64,000 nucleotides of DNA from Ceriagrion tenellum (Eukaryota > Arthropoda > Insecta > Odonata > Coenagrionidae): NCBI GenBank assembly GCA_963169105.1, contig OY720639.1:54231848-54295847 (forward strand), written 5' to 3'. Under the pieces are notes generated by a model. The model worked only from the letters and a program-made list of their open reading frames with translations, ran no database searches and was not told the DNA's origin. Within the stretch, counting starts at the first letter, position 1. Each line of letters opens with the position of its first letter. A program made the position numbers and the translations under genes. Positions 36,901-49,019 of the stretch are shown here, piece by piece.

Positions 36901-39900
36901 CATCATAGGAATGACTGACTTTTTAACCGAAAAAGACCGTAAGATAACAGCTAAACCAGAATAACTGGAAATTTTCATTTCCGACTAGTCACAGATTGAC
37001 GCAAAGTATATTGATTTACCCTCGATTTACAGAAGGGAACTAGATGTAGATCTCAACTTTGAGGAAGAATAGGTGAATCAACCGGATGAATAAGAGACTA
37101 TGGGTTCGAAAAAGGATGGTGACAATGTGATAGACAGGGTAGGATACATATGAAAAAGTTTTTGGCGTGGTGAGGGATGAAGGAACCTCTTGGGAGACGT
37201 ATCTAATAGTGGATTGTAGTGATCTTTTGAGAGAGTGAGGAGTTTTTGGTGCTGGTGGAAGGATGTCCGTTTGTTAGACATGTAGAAGAAAGAAATAGAT
37301 GTTTTGGATTGAATGGAAGGAGAAGAAAATAATACTTGCCATGGAAACACGGCTTTATGCCTTTGTTTTAAGTTTACAATCCAGAACATATCGTTCTGAG
37401 ACGAGTAGAACAGAATAAGGAAAAAATGCTCATATTATCTTTCCGAGTCGCGATTACATGTATTGACAATTCAATGGTGTAGGCTTGAGGGTAATAAATA
37501 TATTTTTTTGTCTGTTCAGTCTGCGTACTTTACCAAGTACATTTTAAAGCGAATTAAACGTGAGTAGAATGATGACGTTAAATTTTCCTATTTTGGAAAT
37601 CTGATTCATATCTCCCTAATATAGTCCGTCATAATTAAGAGTTTAAAAACAACCCCCAGTTTTCCTCGTTTTTATCGTAAAATTTGAATTTTTCCCATTA
37701 AGCTAAGTGTTCCATGTAATCTTCGTATTCCAAGATGCTCCATCTCATTTTTATTCTTATAATCTTGTTGCGGTTTTCCTCGCTCATAGTAATTTTATTA
37801 AGAAACAGGTGGGTCTCCTGCAGTTAGGCTTCTGGTCGTTTTTTTTAACTCTGCAGCTTAAAAATAGCTCGTTGCTGGTCTCATGTACTAGGGGCCTATT
37901 TTAGATGAGAACGCAAATAAAAACGTGTCATCAGAATTGCCAAAGCTGCATCGTTAAGTTCGAATTTTCCAGCCTTTAAATATTCTGTACCGACCGACTG
38001 TACACTGGGACACTTTTAAACATGCCCTAATTGCACTAAATACCTATCTGATTGAAAACGCTTCAGCTGGACCTCATTCCCTTTCGAGGAGTTGATTATA
38101 TAAATAACATTAGCATCATTAATTTTGACCGTTACCAAGTTTTTCTGTCTCTTGAGGGTTGTTTTGGCAAATATTTAAAGTCAACCTATCTCGAACAACG
38201 CCTCGAAGAGAAATTAGTCCATTATCTCTGAAAGCTGCTATGATGAAATATTTTATACACTAATGAACCCTATCACTACCGCCTTAGTACGTTATAAACC
38301 GTTATGTGCGATTACATCTTAAAATGAATGCTGAACATCATTGAAGTCATATCGCGATAGGAAACAAAATCATGAATCATTTTGGTGGCTTAGCAGTAAA
38401 TAAGCTGTTTTGCTTACTTCGGAGTCCTTTTATTAGAACATAAAATACCAGTTTTGTAATCTCTATTTAAAGATTTTCACGATATGAAACAATGCTAATA
38501 TGCTCTCCTATCGATAACGTTTCTGTCAAATTACCTTGAGTTTGATGTGATTTTCTAAACGTAATATCACAATTAACTTCAATTATTCAAATATGTTTCC
38601 TCGTATTGGGGTTTCTGTTAACAACAGAATATGAAACCTGGTGTTGATGTATTAATTTACAATGTCACCGAATTGCCCATAGGTTATATATTATTGCTTG
38701 GAGAGGTCCTTATTTGTGGTAGCTACAAATTTTGGTTGTGTAATATTTCATCAGTCTGAAATTGTTACATAAAACATATTCTTAGGCATCATGATGGAAT
38801 TACTACAGTGCAATACGTTTATGAAGAGATTTTCAGTTAAAAATTTGCAGGACTAAACCTCGAGAAACATTTAGGTATTTATTTTGGATAATATGAATTT
38901 AAGGACGTTTTGTTGCAAAATTTTACGAGTGCTATTCCCGTCTATTTTCGGAGATGTTGCGTTTGTCCTAATTTGCAATTCTTTGTGGCTAAAGAAATTT
39001 CTCAAGTAATTCGGCCCTTCAATGACACCGGACCCGCCAATTAGCGCACAGAAATCAACGAATGTTTCGCAAACAAAGAACAATCACTTTTCGAGTTACG
39101 TGTACGTCATGACTGGGCGCTGCAATCACAAATGCTCGTTATTTCGACAAACAAGAGGTCTACGACGGATGTTGCGGCTATTGGAACGCGTAAGAGAAGG
39201 AAAATAAACGCATTGGAAAATACATTCGTAATTGACTGGTGCGTCAATGACCATAATTTTTTACTCTATTTGGAATTTTCTCTCTCGTTTGCACTTGCAG
39301 GTAATTCTATAAAAGAAATACTACGGGTAATTTGATTATGATTTTTCCATAAAAATTGTAATGCTGCGTATATTCTCATCATATGTAAGTCCAAATCATA
39401 CGAAGAAAGTCAGGGAGATGGTCCGAAATTTAAAAAAAAATTTCTTCTGTGAGTTTTTCTCTCGGTTCTCCTTATAACCGCCACACCTAGTGGGTTTTTT
39501 AATACATGTATGTACGTCTGTTAAATCATCATCTTTAAGTACATTCACCTACAAGCTACCCTGCGAGCCTGCATAAGACCAGACATGAAAAGGGAAGGAA
39601 TGGAGAAAAAATGTGAAGTAGTCAGAGATGAACTACTTATTGACGGAGCCTTAGTGTCATGTACTGTTATTATTACTGTCAGTAGTGCTGCAAGGAAGGA
39701 AGGAATTTTTGTGCGTATTAGTTCGGCAGTGTCTCCTTTATTTTCTCGCTCATCTCAGTTCTAGATATAAGTGCAGGGTCTAACTAGTATTCATCGTGGC
39801 TCTCTGAAACTTGACTGAACAGATTCAGAAATGTAATTATGATGCAGTTTCGGGCGTATTAATTGGTGTCAGCACGAAATTGGGCTTTTGTGTGTTGGAC

Positions 39901-41040
39901 CAGAAATCCGTTTAATTAACCTAAGTGTTATCGCTGGGATAACTTTAAACTGTTCTACCCCAATCACCTAGGTACGGATTGGAGTTCAGAATAATCTTCA
40001 CCATTGCCGAAGTTGGAGCCAAGGCCTTTATCATACAGAAGACTATTATTCAGCTAGTATTCAGGCTAATGAACAATGAACTGAGGTCATCCGTATTGTT
40101 AAGGATAGGTTGGTTGGTTAGGTAAGGAATATCAGAGGGCTGAAGAAAGGGTGGAGAGAAATGAAGAAACCATATCTCTTCATCATTCCGGATCCCTCCT
40201 GCGTTTTTTCTTCCTAATAGACTCCAGTTTTGCCGGTATTCTTGCAGGTCACTTCGGGCCGCAGTTTGCAAAAATGAAAATTTTCCGTCTTATTGCGGTC
40301 TCTCTACGACTAATTCAGGGATTTTGATTGGTCTATCCTTTCTCATCAATTTTGAAGGAGGGATCTCTTCTAAGCATCTTGCCATTGGTGACCATCGCCC
40401 TTCTTGAAGATATCTTGAGTTGTAGCAATATCTATGGCTTCCCAAATTAGTTTGGGATAGCGTCGCCTTTCATTGGGTCATTCCTCTAATCATTCGCAAC
40501 ATCACCGTGAGAACATTGGGTCTAACGAGCACAGATGAAGTCAAACCAGCGTCAGCTACAAAAACTTACATGAAAAGATAGGATAGCCTGCGTTATGGTC
40601 TTAATTTGTACTTAGAACGTTCTCTACCTGACAAATATTTAAGGTGGTTTCACCGCAAATGGTCACCGTGAGACACTTAGATTTTATTTTTATTTCGATG
40701 ATTTTTGGAAACGTATTTCTTCTATTTGGTGTGAATAGCTAATTTGTACTTTTATACGCAATTATTTTGACAATTTTTATTTGAATGTGCATGCTTTTAC
40801 ATACCAAAATGGATTAATTTGAATAATAATATTTTGACACTAAATGTAGTAGCCATTTTTGGGATAAACATTCATGTGATGAAAATTCTGTCAAAATATA
40901 GATACGTAGTATCGCATTACATTTTTTAAGTTAATGACTCTTTAATTCGGCAATCGTAATTGATATACATCAGTTAAAAGAAAATGTCCCCGTAGGTGGT
41001 TCTTTGAGCTGAAATGGTCTTCATAAAAATATATTTACAG
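33990..41040. other. AT-rich non-coding DNA, largest featureless stretch
   Basis: Seven kilobases with no recognisable gene or RNA. The only hint of structure is near 40100-40165. There GGTTGGTTAGGTAAGG followed by GGGTGGAGAGAAA resembles GGTGGTTAGGTCGATAAGG and AGGTGGAGAGAAA near 44307-44365, so both may be parts of one dispersed repeat. A hydrophobic frame starting with ATG at 37735 was considered as a signal-peptide exon and not accepted. Confidence 0.4.
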
Positions 41041-41044
41041 CACT

Positions 41045-41074
41045 GCGTGACTTACGTTCGCACTTAAGTCACGC
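41045..41074. repeat. Perfect 10-bp hairpin
   Basis: GCGTGACTTA and TAAGTCACGC pair exactly around a 10-base loop. TTAAGTCACTCG at 41944 and CTTAATTCACGC near 41138 are variants of the same word. This suggests fragments of one palindromic element across 41.0-42.1 kb. Confidence 0.6.
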
Positions 41075-41961
41075 TTTTCCGTGGTATAAGTAGCCCATTA
41101 TTATACAAGGCTGACGGCAACTTCATTATTACACTTAATTCACGCTCGAGTTATTGACAGCTATTGAATACCATAAGCATAATTAATCAATACCGCAGTT
41201 AAGTGCGTAGCGCGGGTTATATTTATGCATCTGAATATAAATTGAATCTTGACGAACTTGATTTATAGTCAGTCATTTAATCTGATTCTGCTAACTTCTT
41301 ATCCTTTGACTTATTACTTATATACAGACTACCCAGTTTTATTATAATTTTGAGAATAATTAAATATCAACTTTTAAGAACCACCACCTATTGCATCATT
41401 ATAATCATATAACACCGAAGACTAAGATGAATTTACATGTTCTATTTTGTACGCATAAACCAATATCTGAATTTTAAATAACCGGTAACCTGTGTTCCGG
41501 TGATATTACTTGTAGAATTTCATTAGGTTTAAATTAAGATTTGACGACAGATTAATGGCAACATTTTTACTCGATTCATGTGAATCGACTCGATGAATTG
41601 GACTTGATCAAATGTAGATGAAGTTTTCACTGGTTTAACACTATCTTTTGCCACATAATAAACAGAATTTGTATGTTTGGATGGTATATTAAATACAATT
41701 CTGAAACTTGTTGGGAGAGTGTTTTCCAATAGATAGCTCAAATTCTCTCATCTATAGCAAGACAATCTTCTAGCTCAAAATCAAATTGATAGCTCAAATT
41801 TTCTAATCCATAGAATAGTACTCGTAAAGCTCTCAAAAAAACCTGAAGATTGTAAGTAAACAACGGTAACTATGCAGGGCTGATTAAAAGTTTTAATTTA
41901 TTTTAATAAGTAACTACGCTGTTTTACCGCAGAATATGGCGAATTTAAGTCACTCGAACCA

Positions 41962-42079
41962 TAAGTAGTATACTATACTCATGGCTTAAGTGGCTCTCAT
42001 TACGCGGCATGTTATCACGCTAACTTCACGTCGTTTAATAATGAGCCACTTAACTCATTAGTATCGTAGTGTACTATTA
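41962..42079. repeat. MITE-like imperfect hairpin
   Basis: The left arm (about 41962-42001) and right arm (about 42039-42079) are imperfect reverse complements of roughly 38 bp. They share TTAAGTGGCTC(TC)ATTA and TATAGT/TAGTATACTA-type ends, with a spacer of about 37 bp. TAAGTAGCCCATTATTA near 41088 resembles the same arm sequence. Short non-coding hairpins of this size are typical of MITE-type DNA elements. No transposase or clear target duplication was identified. Confidence 0.5.
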
Positions 42080-44306
42080 TCGAGTAGCCTGTATAATTTG
42101 CGGTTGTCTTAATTTTGTTCTTTTGTGGCTAGGACAAGTCATCAATGAAAACGGTTTGTTTTAAACGACACAAAAAAGGTGGGCAATTTGTTTGGACTCC
42201 CAGTATTGAAGTGAAATCTCCTGAACCTAAAGTTTAAGAAATTAGTTTATGCCATTTTTCTCCTAATTCGTGATGAGGTCGCCATCTATCTGACTTACTG
42301 ATTTTCAAAAGTTTTGCATACAAGTAACGGCATTATATTCAGTGCCAACTGACCTTAAGAATACAACATGCAGGTTAATTGGAAGTCAAAGTTAGTGAAA
42401 TCTTAAGGGGTATAAGGTTAGAAGGAGGTGAGTTTCTAGAGTTTTGACAATGATGGCTTCTCATCCGAACTCAGTTGTATTTTACCCTACCCATGGGAGC
42501 TTTGGTCAAAGGTTCCGGCTCTTTTGGGTCGAATTCTGACTGGTGACGGAGAGCATCATCGGAGGAATGAAAAATTTACATCTTTCTCGTAGCCAAGTGA
42601 GATCATCGGTAAATTCATACTACGGTTTATATAAATTGCATACAAGTCTTCTCGTCAGTATGAAGAATGCTTAACTTATAATAGTATAGCAGTTTAACGC
42701 TAGGCTAACCATTAGCGGGATACCTTGCTGCTTAAATTTACCTCTTTCTTATTTTCTAAGCGTACTACGAAGGTATATGGAAGGAGAGTCGTATAGAAGG
42801 AATTCTGGTCTTTTAGAGAGATTTATACTTTACTTCTGTCTGGCGCTCAATTTTTTCCTCAATTCCACTGAATTTTGTAGAGGAAAATTTGACCGTATTT
42901 CCAGTTCCCAACGAGGAGGAACCTCAATTTCGAAATATTCTGGCAATATTGGGGTAGAATTTGTGTATGACAAATGGATGAATAGTGGGTATTTTTCCTC
43001 AAACTAACGAAAACTTTATTACGATCTAGGTGTCAATATTATAACATCATCATTTGTTGATGACAAAATAACAGGTGTATTTTTATGTGAGATATAGTAC
43101 ACGTTTTATCCTTTTATCCGGCTGCCCCAATTCTCATCAATGGTCCACCAAACGTGAATATTTTCCTAATTTTTTTAAACGTGTTGATACATCGTTCGCG
43201 GATGGAAATCCGGCAGGTAGGAAGTAAATGTACGTTAGTATTTAGTTAGCTATTTCACGCGAAGTAGAGACTGATAGAAGGTATCTTATAGAAATACCTA
43301 AACCATAATTCTGCGCGCATACCAATGTGCAGTGAAATTGGATGATTAACATTCGGATAACTACATTATTAACCACTTTGTTACTATTTGTTTTAAATTT
43401 TATATACAATTGGTTGCATTAATTAGTGAAAAATCTATGGTGTAATATTATAGAAGATATATAACTAGTTTTAACTCATGTCTTTCTGTCAGTCTCTCCC
43501 GAAACTCCCAGGCAATCTAGGAAGTTGAATTTTGGTAGGAATTCATATCGTGACACAAGCCGCCAGGAAGTATCAAGATACATGAACAATAACGGTTAGC
43601 GTTTGTTTTATCCCATTTTTTATAAGTTTTATTCCAATAATACAAGTATTGAATTTAGTCTCGGTGTTTGTTTATTAGATTTTAAATTACCTGCGCTGAA
43701 TGAAGAAACATTTGGTTACAAAATGAAGGTTATAAAAATTCATAAGGTTATAATTTTTTCTACTGAGTAGATGAAATAATGAGGTTTTTAATTATACCAT
43801 GTAAGTTTCCTATATGCTTGGCCTTTGCTTAAATATTTTGATTTTGGCTCCAATATTTTCCCTATTTCAACAATAGAAGTTATATTTTGCTTGGAAACTG
43901 CAGCATAGGGTTTATTTGGTACATATAAAGCTGATGTTTAATGACCAATATGAGAATTGCTGAGGGTAGAAAATCAATATTAAAATTGTTTACGTGTTTG
44001 ACGATTGCTCATGCCTTCATGCCTTTTGGTCCTCAAATCAAATTGATTGTTTTAATCCAATGACGCAATTTTAGAATTTTCTTCTTCTCATTAAATTTAA
44101 CGTACACTATCATATTATATTTACAATTAGTTTTTGTTTGTATTTTTTACTAACATTTCTTGTCTGTCAAAATTTGATCAGTAACTTCATTCAAGTGGTA
44201 TATCGTGGCCATATCATGGAGGGTCATGGCACCCTCTGATGGGACTGGTTGATTATTTAATTTGGGTGCCGACCGAAAACTGAGGTTATATGCTCCATTG
44301 AGGTCA
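42080..44306. other. AT-rich non-coding DNA, nothing identified
   Basis: No supported feature. Confidence 0.45.
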
Positions 44307-44570
44307 GGTGGTTAGGTCGATAAGGGAACGTTTATCGGGGAATGGAGGAAAGGTGGAGAGAAACCTTGCATCGGAATCAGCCTCCTCTTAACGACTGACG
44401 CCTAGGGAACTACGGTTTAACGTCTCATCTGACAAACGGAGTACTGCTCTAGAGGAAAGATACCCAAGTAGGGTTCGGATTTCCTCTGAAAAATCCACCT
44501 CAGCCGAAATTTGAACCATGTATGGTAGGCCAGTACTCTAGTAACCTCATCAACCCGATCCCCATTTGAT
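44307..44570 (-). repeat. Probable SINE relic, minus strand
   Basis: On the minus strand a tRNA-like 5' part, with GATGAGGTTACTAGAGTAC (A-box-like) and CATGGTTCAAATTTCGG (B-box-like), lies at about 44570-44505. A body of about 200 bp follows, extending to 44307. Part of the body resembles sequence near 40100-40165. Degeneracy lowers confidence. Confidence 0.4.
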
Positions 44571-45065
44571 AGTAGACGACGTAATTGAATATATACATAA
44601 GAATCATAGAACTAGGAAATTTAAGTGAATTAAAAAGGATACTAAGTTGAGTACTACTACCTTTGAAATGAAGCAATATTTTAATGTAATGTCTAGGGAA
44701 CTTAAAATTGCTTCTGCTATCGCTTTGAATATTGACTAAAATAATGTTAAAGTGTAATTTTGGGGATGTGAGATTGTGATTAAATTTAAGTTATTGCGAT
44801 ATTTAAACATAAGAGATTGCGGTTATAATATTTCACTAAATTTTTGGGCATAACGCGGGAAAATGAGGGCAAAAATTATCTTTTTGTGTTATGATGGCCC
44901 GTGAATTTTGAAACTGATTACTCTCGCATAGGTGATATGCTATGGTTATTAAAATCAATCCTACATAAATTCCCTGTGTGTCATCATCCTTCCAGAAGTG
45001 AAATTCATATTTTTTCTCCTCTTCCATGGTTGTCGTCGTCACTTGACGTGGACTTCAATACGCAG

Positions 45066-45214
45066 TCGTGCTGCCATCAAGTGCGGACGAACAGGAATAT
45101 CGGCTGACGCGTTACTTAATGTCCAATTACGATGCTTCCGTGAGGCCAGCCGAGAACTCCTCCGATCCGCTCAATATCACCTTCGGTATCTCCCTGCATC
45201 ACATCATTGATGTG
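45066..45214 (+). CDS. Nicotinic acetylcholine receptor subunit, second-exon-type coding exon
   Basis: This exon encodes 49 complete residues of the extracellular N-terminus of a Cys-loop, acetylcholine-gated cation channel subunit of the neuronal plasma membrane. EYRLTRYLMSNYDASVRP corresponds to the N-terminal helix and first loop. NSSDPLNITFGISLHHIIDV corresponds to the first beta strands, ending at the conserved (I/M)(I/M)DV site. An NSS sequon and an NIT sequon could be glycosylated. The acceptor is the AG at 45064-45065. The frame closes with a stop at 45044-45046, so the exon cannot extend further upstream. The exon begins with two bases of a split codon (phase-1 intron). The donor GTAAGT starts at 45215, after a complete Val codon (phase 0). 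Both junctions agree with the family's gene structure, where DEKNQ normally opens the next exon. That exon and the signal-peptide exon were not found. The sequence is divergent from alpha7-type subunits, so the subunit type is left open. Confidence 0.85.
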
Positions 45215-46221
45215 GTAAGTACTTTAATAATTTTCCGGAATAGTTTCTACAACGTCTTATACCTAGAAAGTCCAATTTTGTGGGTTTCCTGCCCCAATTT
45301 GGCGGTGAAATCATTGGGTGCTTTCCACCGTTTTAAGATAGTTTGGGCGAATTTTTTTTGCTGTTCAGATTTTCGTAAAACCTTACGCACTATTGATCTC
45401 ATTTTTAGTGCCTATCGGCAACAACGAAAAACAATTTCCCCTCTCTGATTTGTTTTTTTTTGGCAATTCAATTCTATGTAAAGACGTATCCTTGTGTCTC
45501 ATCTTTGATATTTCGTAATAATTTGATTCTATATGTTCAGAATTATATGTTATTATAAATGCAAAACATTACTTTTTGTATTGTAAACAATAGCTTCCAA
45601 TGGCTAGGAAGGGGTCTTATTCAGCAATTAAAAAAATTACTACATGTAATTTTCACCTTAATTTGGAATCCAGTACAGGTACCAAATCGAAATCATAGCA
45701 TGTTTTAATTGAGGCAAAAATTTTATTTATATTTCTTGTATTATTTTAATTTTTGCATACATGGTAAGTTTTGCCATATAAGCAAATATTCTCTACTCTC
45801 ACATGGTCCTAATTTTTTCTTTGGACTTGAAAAGTTATAAAATTTCCCTCTTAAATTACTGCTCCAGCTAACTTTCGTGCATTGCTCGCTTCGGTACTCA
45901 ACTGCACCATCGCATTCCATTCGCTTCACATCCACTGCAAGAGAGCAAATCCACCGAACTTTAAAATATAACGTCGTTAAATAATAGAACTTCGACATTT
46001 GCATCCCCAGTCTTTGTTTTTATGCTGATTATCGGTGAAGGTGTTAAGCATGAGTAATGTGAAGCTTTAATTGATCTGATGTAAAAAGCGAACATTTTTA
46101 AATACGTTTATCGACAAAGCAACATCCATAATTTTACGGAAAAGAAATTGGCTATGACAGAAAATCACCTGCCGTACTGAGCTTTACGATTGTAAACAAA
46201 CGTAAATAAAGGTGCCTACAG
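45215..46221 (+). other. Start of the intron after the receptor exon
   Basis: AT-rich sequence begins with the donor GTAAGT. No acceptor followed by a D-E-K-N-Q-like frame was recognised here or further downstream, so the intron probably runs beyond 64 kb or the next exon is too diverged to see. The read-through frame 45068-45448 past the donor is intronic. Confidence 0.5.
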
Positions 46222-46312
46222 CCGTGCTACTGAAATTTCTTGCGCTCATCGTCCCTCTCATCGCCGTTTGTGTGACATGCAGTGATCTGCGCTGTCTTCA
46301 ACACCCTGAATG
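46222..46312 (+). other. Candidate exon with signal-peptide-like hydrophobic segment
   Basis: Between an AG at 46220-46221 and a donor-like GTAAGC at 46313, one frame reads AVLLKFLALIVPLIAVCVTC, then SDLRCLQHPEW. It has a basic-hydrophobic-polar profile like a signal peptide or membrane segment. Base composition is richer in GC than the flanks. There is no ATG in frame (a TAA precedes), so a start would have to come from an upstream exon. It lies inside the putative receptor intron and downstream of the receptor exon, so it cannot be that gene's first exon in the usual order. It could be part of a neighbouring or nested gene, or chance. Confidence 0.25.
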
Positions 46313-46670
46313 GTAAGCTGATACTTTATTAGGCCGCTTTATCTTGAGATGTTCCAGTATCGGTGTGAAGAACTTGAGTGATTTATTTAAATATGATAAT
46401 TATAATTGCCTGTAGGACCGAATTTTTAGCCGTCTCTCGCCGCATATGATCCCTGAGCCGCGGCCACGATCGCGGAGAGGCAAGAAGTGACCACAGGAAG
46501 TGGCTGATGAAATAGCCGAGAACCATTCATTGTATTGCTCATTGCCATTACGTTGAGATCGCATATAATGCAAATTTTAAATGAAGTTTTGCAGTTAGAG
46601 CGGAGTGAATGTGACCCGGAAGAGCCGAAGTCAGCTAAACCTCCGAAGTGAACAGTTGATGGTCGTCTAT

Positions 46671-46718
46671 GTCTAATAGACATGGCTATGAATAGTCTAA
46701 TAGACATGGCTATGAATG
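46671..46718 (+). repeat. Perfect 24-bp tandem duplication
   Basis: GTCTAATAGACATGGCTATGAAT-type unit at 46671-46694 is repeated at 46695-46718 with essentially no change. It sits at the upstream edge of the larger duplication at 46738-46980. Confidence 0.9.
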
Positions 46719-46737
46719 GTTATATTTGGATTTAGAA

Positions 46738-46980
46738 AACTTTTCGCCATTTTGGGTAGGAATAAATATTTTTTGCCAGCAAGGAAACGAGCATAATTTT
46801 ATTACTGTTGAAGGTATTTTCAGAGCTATGCGCTTTCAGAGCTATGAGGCTCCGTTTTTCGAGGAGGTTTTCGCCATTTTGGGTAGGAGTAAATATTTTT
46901 GTCAGCAAGGAAACGAGCATAATTTTGCTACTGTTGAAGGTATGAGGCTCAGCATATTTTCAGAGCTATGAGGCTCAGCA
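46738..46980 (+). repeat. Two-copy tandem duplication, 127-bp period
   Basis: TTTTCGCCATTTTGGGTAGG begins at 46741 and again at 46868. Both are followed by (A/G)TAAATATTTTT, CAGCAAGGAAACGAGCATAA and ACTGTTGAAGGTAT. CAGAGCTATG and ATGAGGCTCAGCATAT recur as shorter nested repeats. The mirrored open frames on both strands come from the repeat structure and are not called as genes. Confidence 0.9.
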
Positions 46981-46984
46981 TATA

Positions 46985-48300
46985 ACAACGGATTTACCCT
47001 GTAATTGCCTTTTTCGTCCATTACACGTTCGTAATTCGACAGTTAAATATTTCCTGACGATATTTTCAAACTCTTAGTAAGCTGTGGGGATATTGTAAAA
47101 GAGTGGTCTATTTTGTAATTCAGGATGGTACTCTCCAGGTATAGACCGTAATGTAGAATTGTTTTTTGGCCCCTTTTATATGATTTTGCATGAACTTCTG
47201 TTTATTAAATTACTGTTATTAAAATGATAAAGTTATTTTCATCTCATTTGGGCCGATTTTTCTATCCCACAAACGAATGGAGGTCACAGAATACCTGTAT
47301 GTATCGCGCCTCAAAGAATAAGGGATATACTTTTTAACGAGACCGTGGGTACTCATTTTGGCAGTTTTATAGGAGTTTTGTGCTCAAGTAGTTTATTTCC
47401 CCAGCTTAAAGCGAACTGAAATCTGTAGATAGAAATGAAATTGGAGGTAGTAGCTCAAGAAGTGACGTAGAAGGTAATGCGGCGAGACCAAAAAAAAATC
47501 AAAATTCGTGGAATTCCTAAAATTTGGGATGTAGAGATAGTAAGCGGGAAGCAATGTAAGTGAAGAAGGGGAGATGAGACAAAAGGAGAGAAAAAGAGAC
47601 CTAATCAAGAGAGAAGTACCCCGGGAAGAAGTAAAAAAAAGGAAATATGGAAAGACAAAAAAAGGTGGAAAATCTTGGTTAATACCTAGATTCACCCCGT
47701 AAAGTAAAATAGGAATAAAGTGGAATAGAAATATAGATTGAATATATACTGTCTTGTTTCTTGTGTTTGGTGACCTACGTTCAGTTTTCTAGTAATTTTC
47801 TTCCTAACTGAATCAGATCGAGATCTGATACGGAAGGGATATTTTTCTGCTTTTTTATAGTTTTTAGTTGACGAAAATGTGGGAAATCATCGCTTTAATA
47901 TCAGGTTATATCCGCCCTCTCGTGGAATCATTTGCCGGTTCCACAAATAATCGCTCAGCGGAGGGGAAAATGGCGGAAGCAAATGAGGATGCTTGAGTGC
48001 CTGCGGGTCGAGAGAACCTTCCCTAGATGAGTTTCTCAGAGAAAGATCGTTAAACGCTCGGAAAATTCGAGTCAAGAAATCGTCTTCTTTTGGTACCTAT
48101 CTATTTTTTCATCGGGCTCATTACACGCTGTTTTACGTCTAGTTAACTTTTTCCTTCGGTCAGTAGGTCATCGAGACTGTAATTTGCCCCATGCCAAGGG
48201 GAATCACTTCACCGCATTTCCGGACTGAATTGAAGAATGCCAGGGACCATAGGAACTTGAAGGACTTAATTTTCGCATTGCAATAGCGTTTTTGAACTGT
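46985..48300. other. AT-rich non-coding DNA, nothing identified
   Basis: A purine-rich stretch at 47400-47680 produces a lysine/serine-biased minus-strand frame without recognisable domains. Confidence 0.4.
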
Positions 48301-48305
48301 TGTAT

Positions 48306-48340
48306 GAGGGTAGTCTAATAAGTCAATGGAATTAAGGGTA
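48306..48340 (+). mobile_element. Possible mariner-type terminal repeat
   Basis: GAGGGTAGTCTAATAAGTC resembles the GAGGGT(G/T)-x-T-x-x-A-AAGT ends of mariner elements. A minus-strand mariner transposase fossil begins about 700 bp further on, so this could be its distal end. SINE and LINE relics lie between them, and no matching inverted end was found. Confidence 0.25.
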
Positions 48341-48430
48341 GGGAATACTTTTAATACGATCTACGAACCAAAATAATTTTCAGTACAACATTTTTCGCTC
48401 CGTGCATTATTTTCTTTATGGGCTATTTTC

Positions 48431-48503
48431 TGTTAGGTGTAGTGGTGGGCTCGCTTTAGCGAGTACTACTTTTACCTTGAAGGTCACAGGTTCGAAATTC
48501 GTG
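48431..48503 (+). repeat. tRNA-like SINE head relic
   Basis: TAGTGGTGGGCTCGC (A-box-like) and CACAGGTTCGAAATTCGTG (B-box-like) are spaced as in a tRNA. The anticodon region is not clean. A (weak) A/T-rich tail follows. Confidence 0.45.
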
Positions 48504-48889
48504 AACGGAAAGTATTTTTAATATGAAAAATGGGATTATAATTTAACATAAATATAATCCGAATTTTCCATCATTCCATACAACGAAGGAAAGACCTTTT
48601 CTGATGCAGGACAATTGGTGAAAGATAGCAGATTCAGTAGAGAGCACTGATTGTGCTTATAAAGAAGATTGGTCTTGTTTCAACTGCCATACCTGCAGGA
48701 AAAGTGAAGTTCTCGGAAATGACGTGAGTGACGCGATATGGATTTCAACGGGAAACCACTAAATAAATTACCCTGGTAGATGCGCCTTCCATTAATTGTA
48801 AGACATCAACCAAGCCTGGAAAATGCAGGGTTGGGAATGGGAACGTATGGTAACTTGGAGTGAGTGGAAAGATAATGAAGCATAACAGC

Positions 48890-48965
48890 TACACGGACAC
48901 AAAGAAATTAGCAGAGGATTAACAGGGATTATTCTAGAGCTGCTATCAGCCAACCTATATGAATG
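48890..48965 (+). pseudogene. LINE ORF2 C-terminal tail relic
   Basis: The frame NSYTDTKKLAED, followed by a stop and then a shifted RAAIS-like segment, parallels the terminal Y-x-D-x-K-x-L-x-x-x-R-x-x-WRAAVN pattern at 22346. It is the same LINE family, also on the plus strand. Confidence 0.45.
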
Positions 48966-49019
48966 AACGGATTGAATGGTAATAATGACTCTTTTGTCGA
49001 AGATTATAATCATCATCTT

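Noticed and set aside
37735..37824. Hydrophobic frame beginning with ATG (possible signal-peptide exon for the receptor)
   Set aside because: The donor-like GTs available give phase 0 or 2. The receptor exon needs phase 1, and the peptide continues hydrophobic without a cleavage-like region.
45068..45448. 126-codon frame starting in the receptor exon
   Set aside because: Only the first 49 codons are exon. The rest reads past the GTAAGT donor at 45215 into AT-rich intron.
47393..47695. 100-codon minus-strand frame
   Set aside because: Driven by a purine-rich tract. Low-complexity phenylalanine/serine/leucine composition with no domain.
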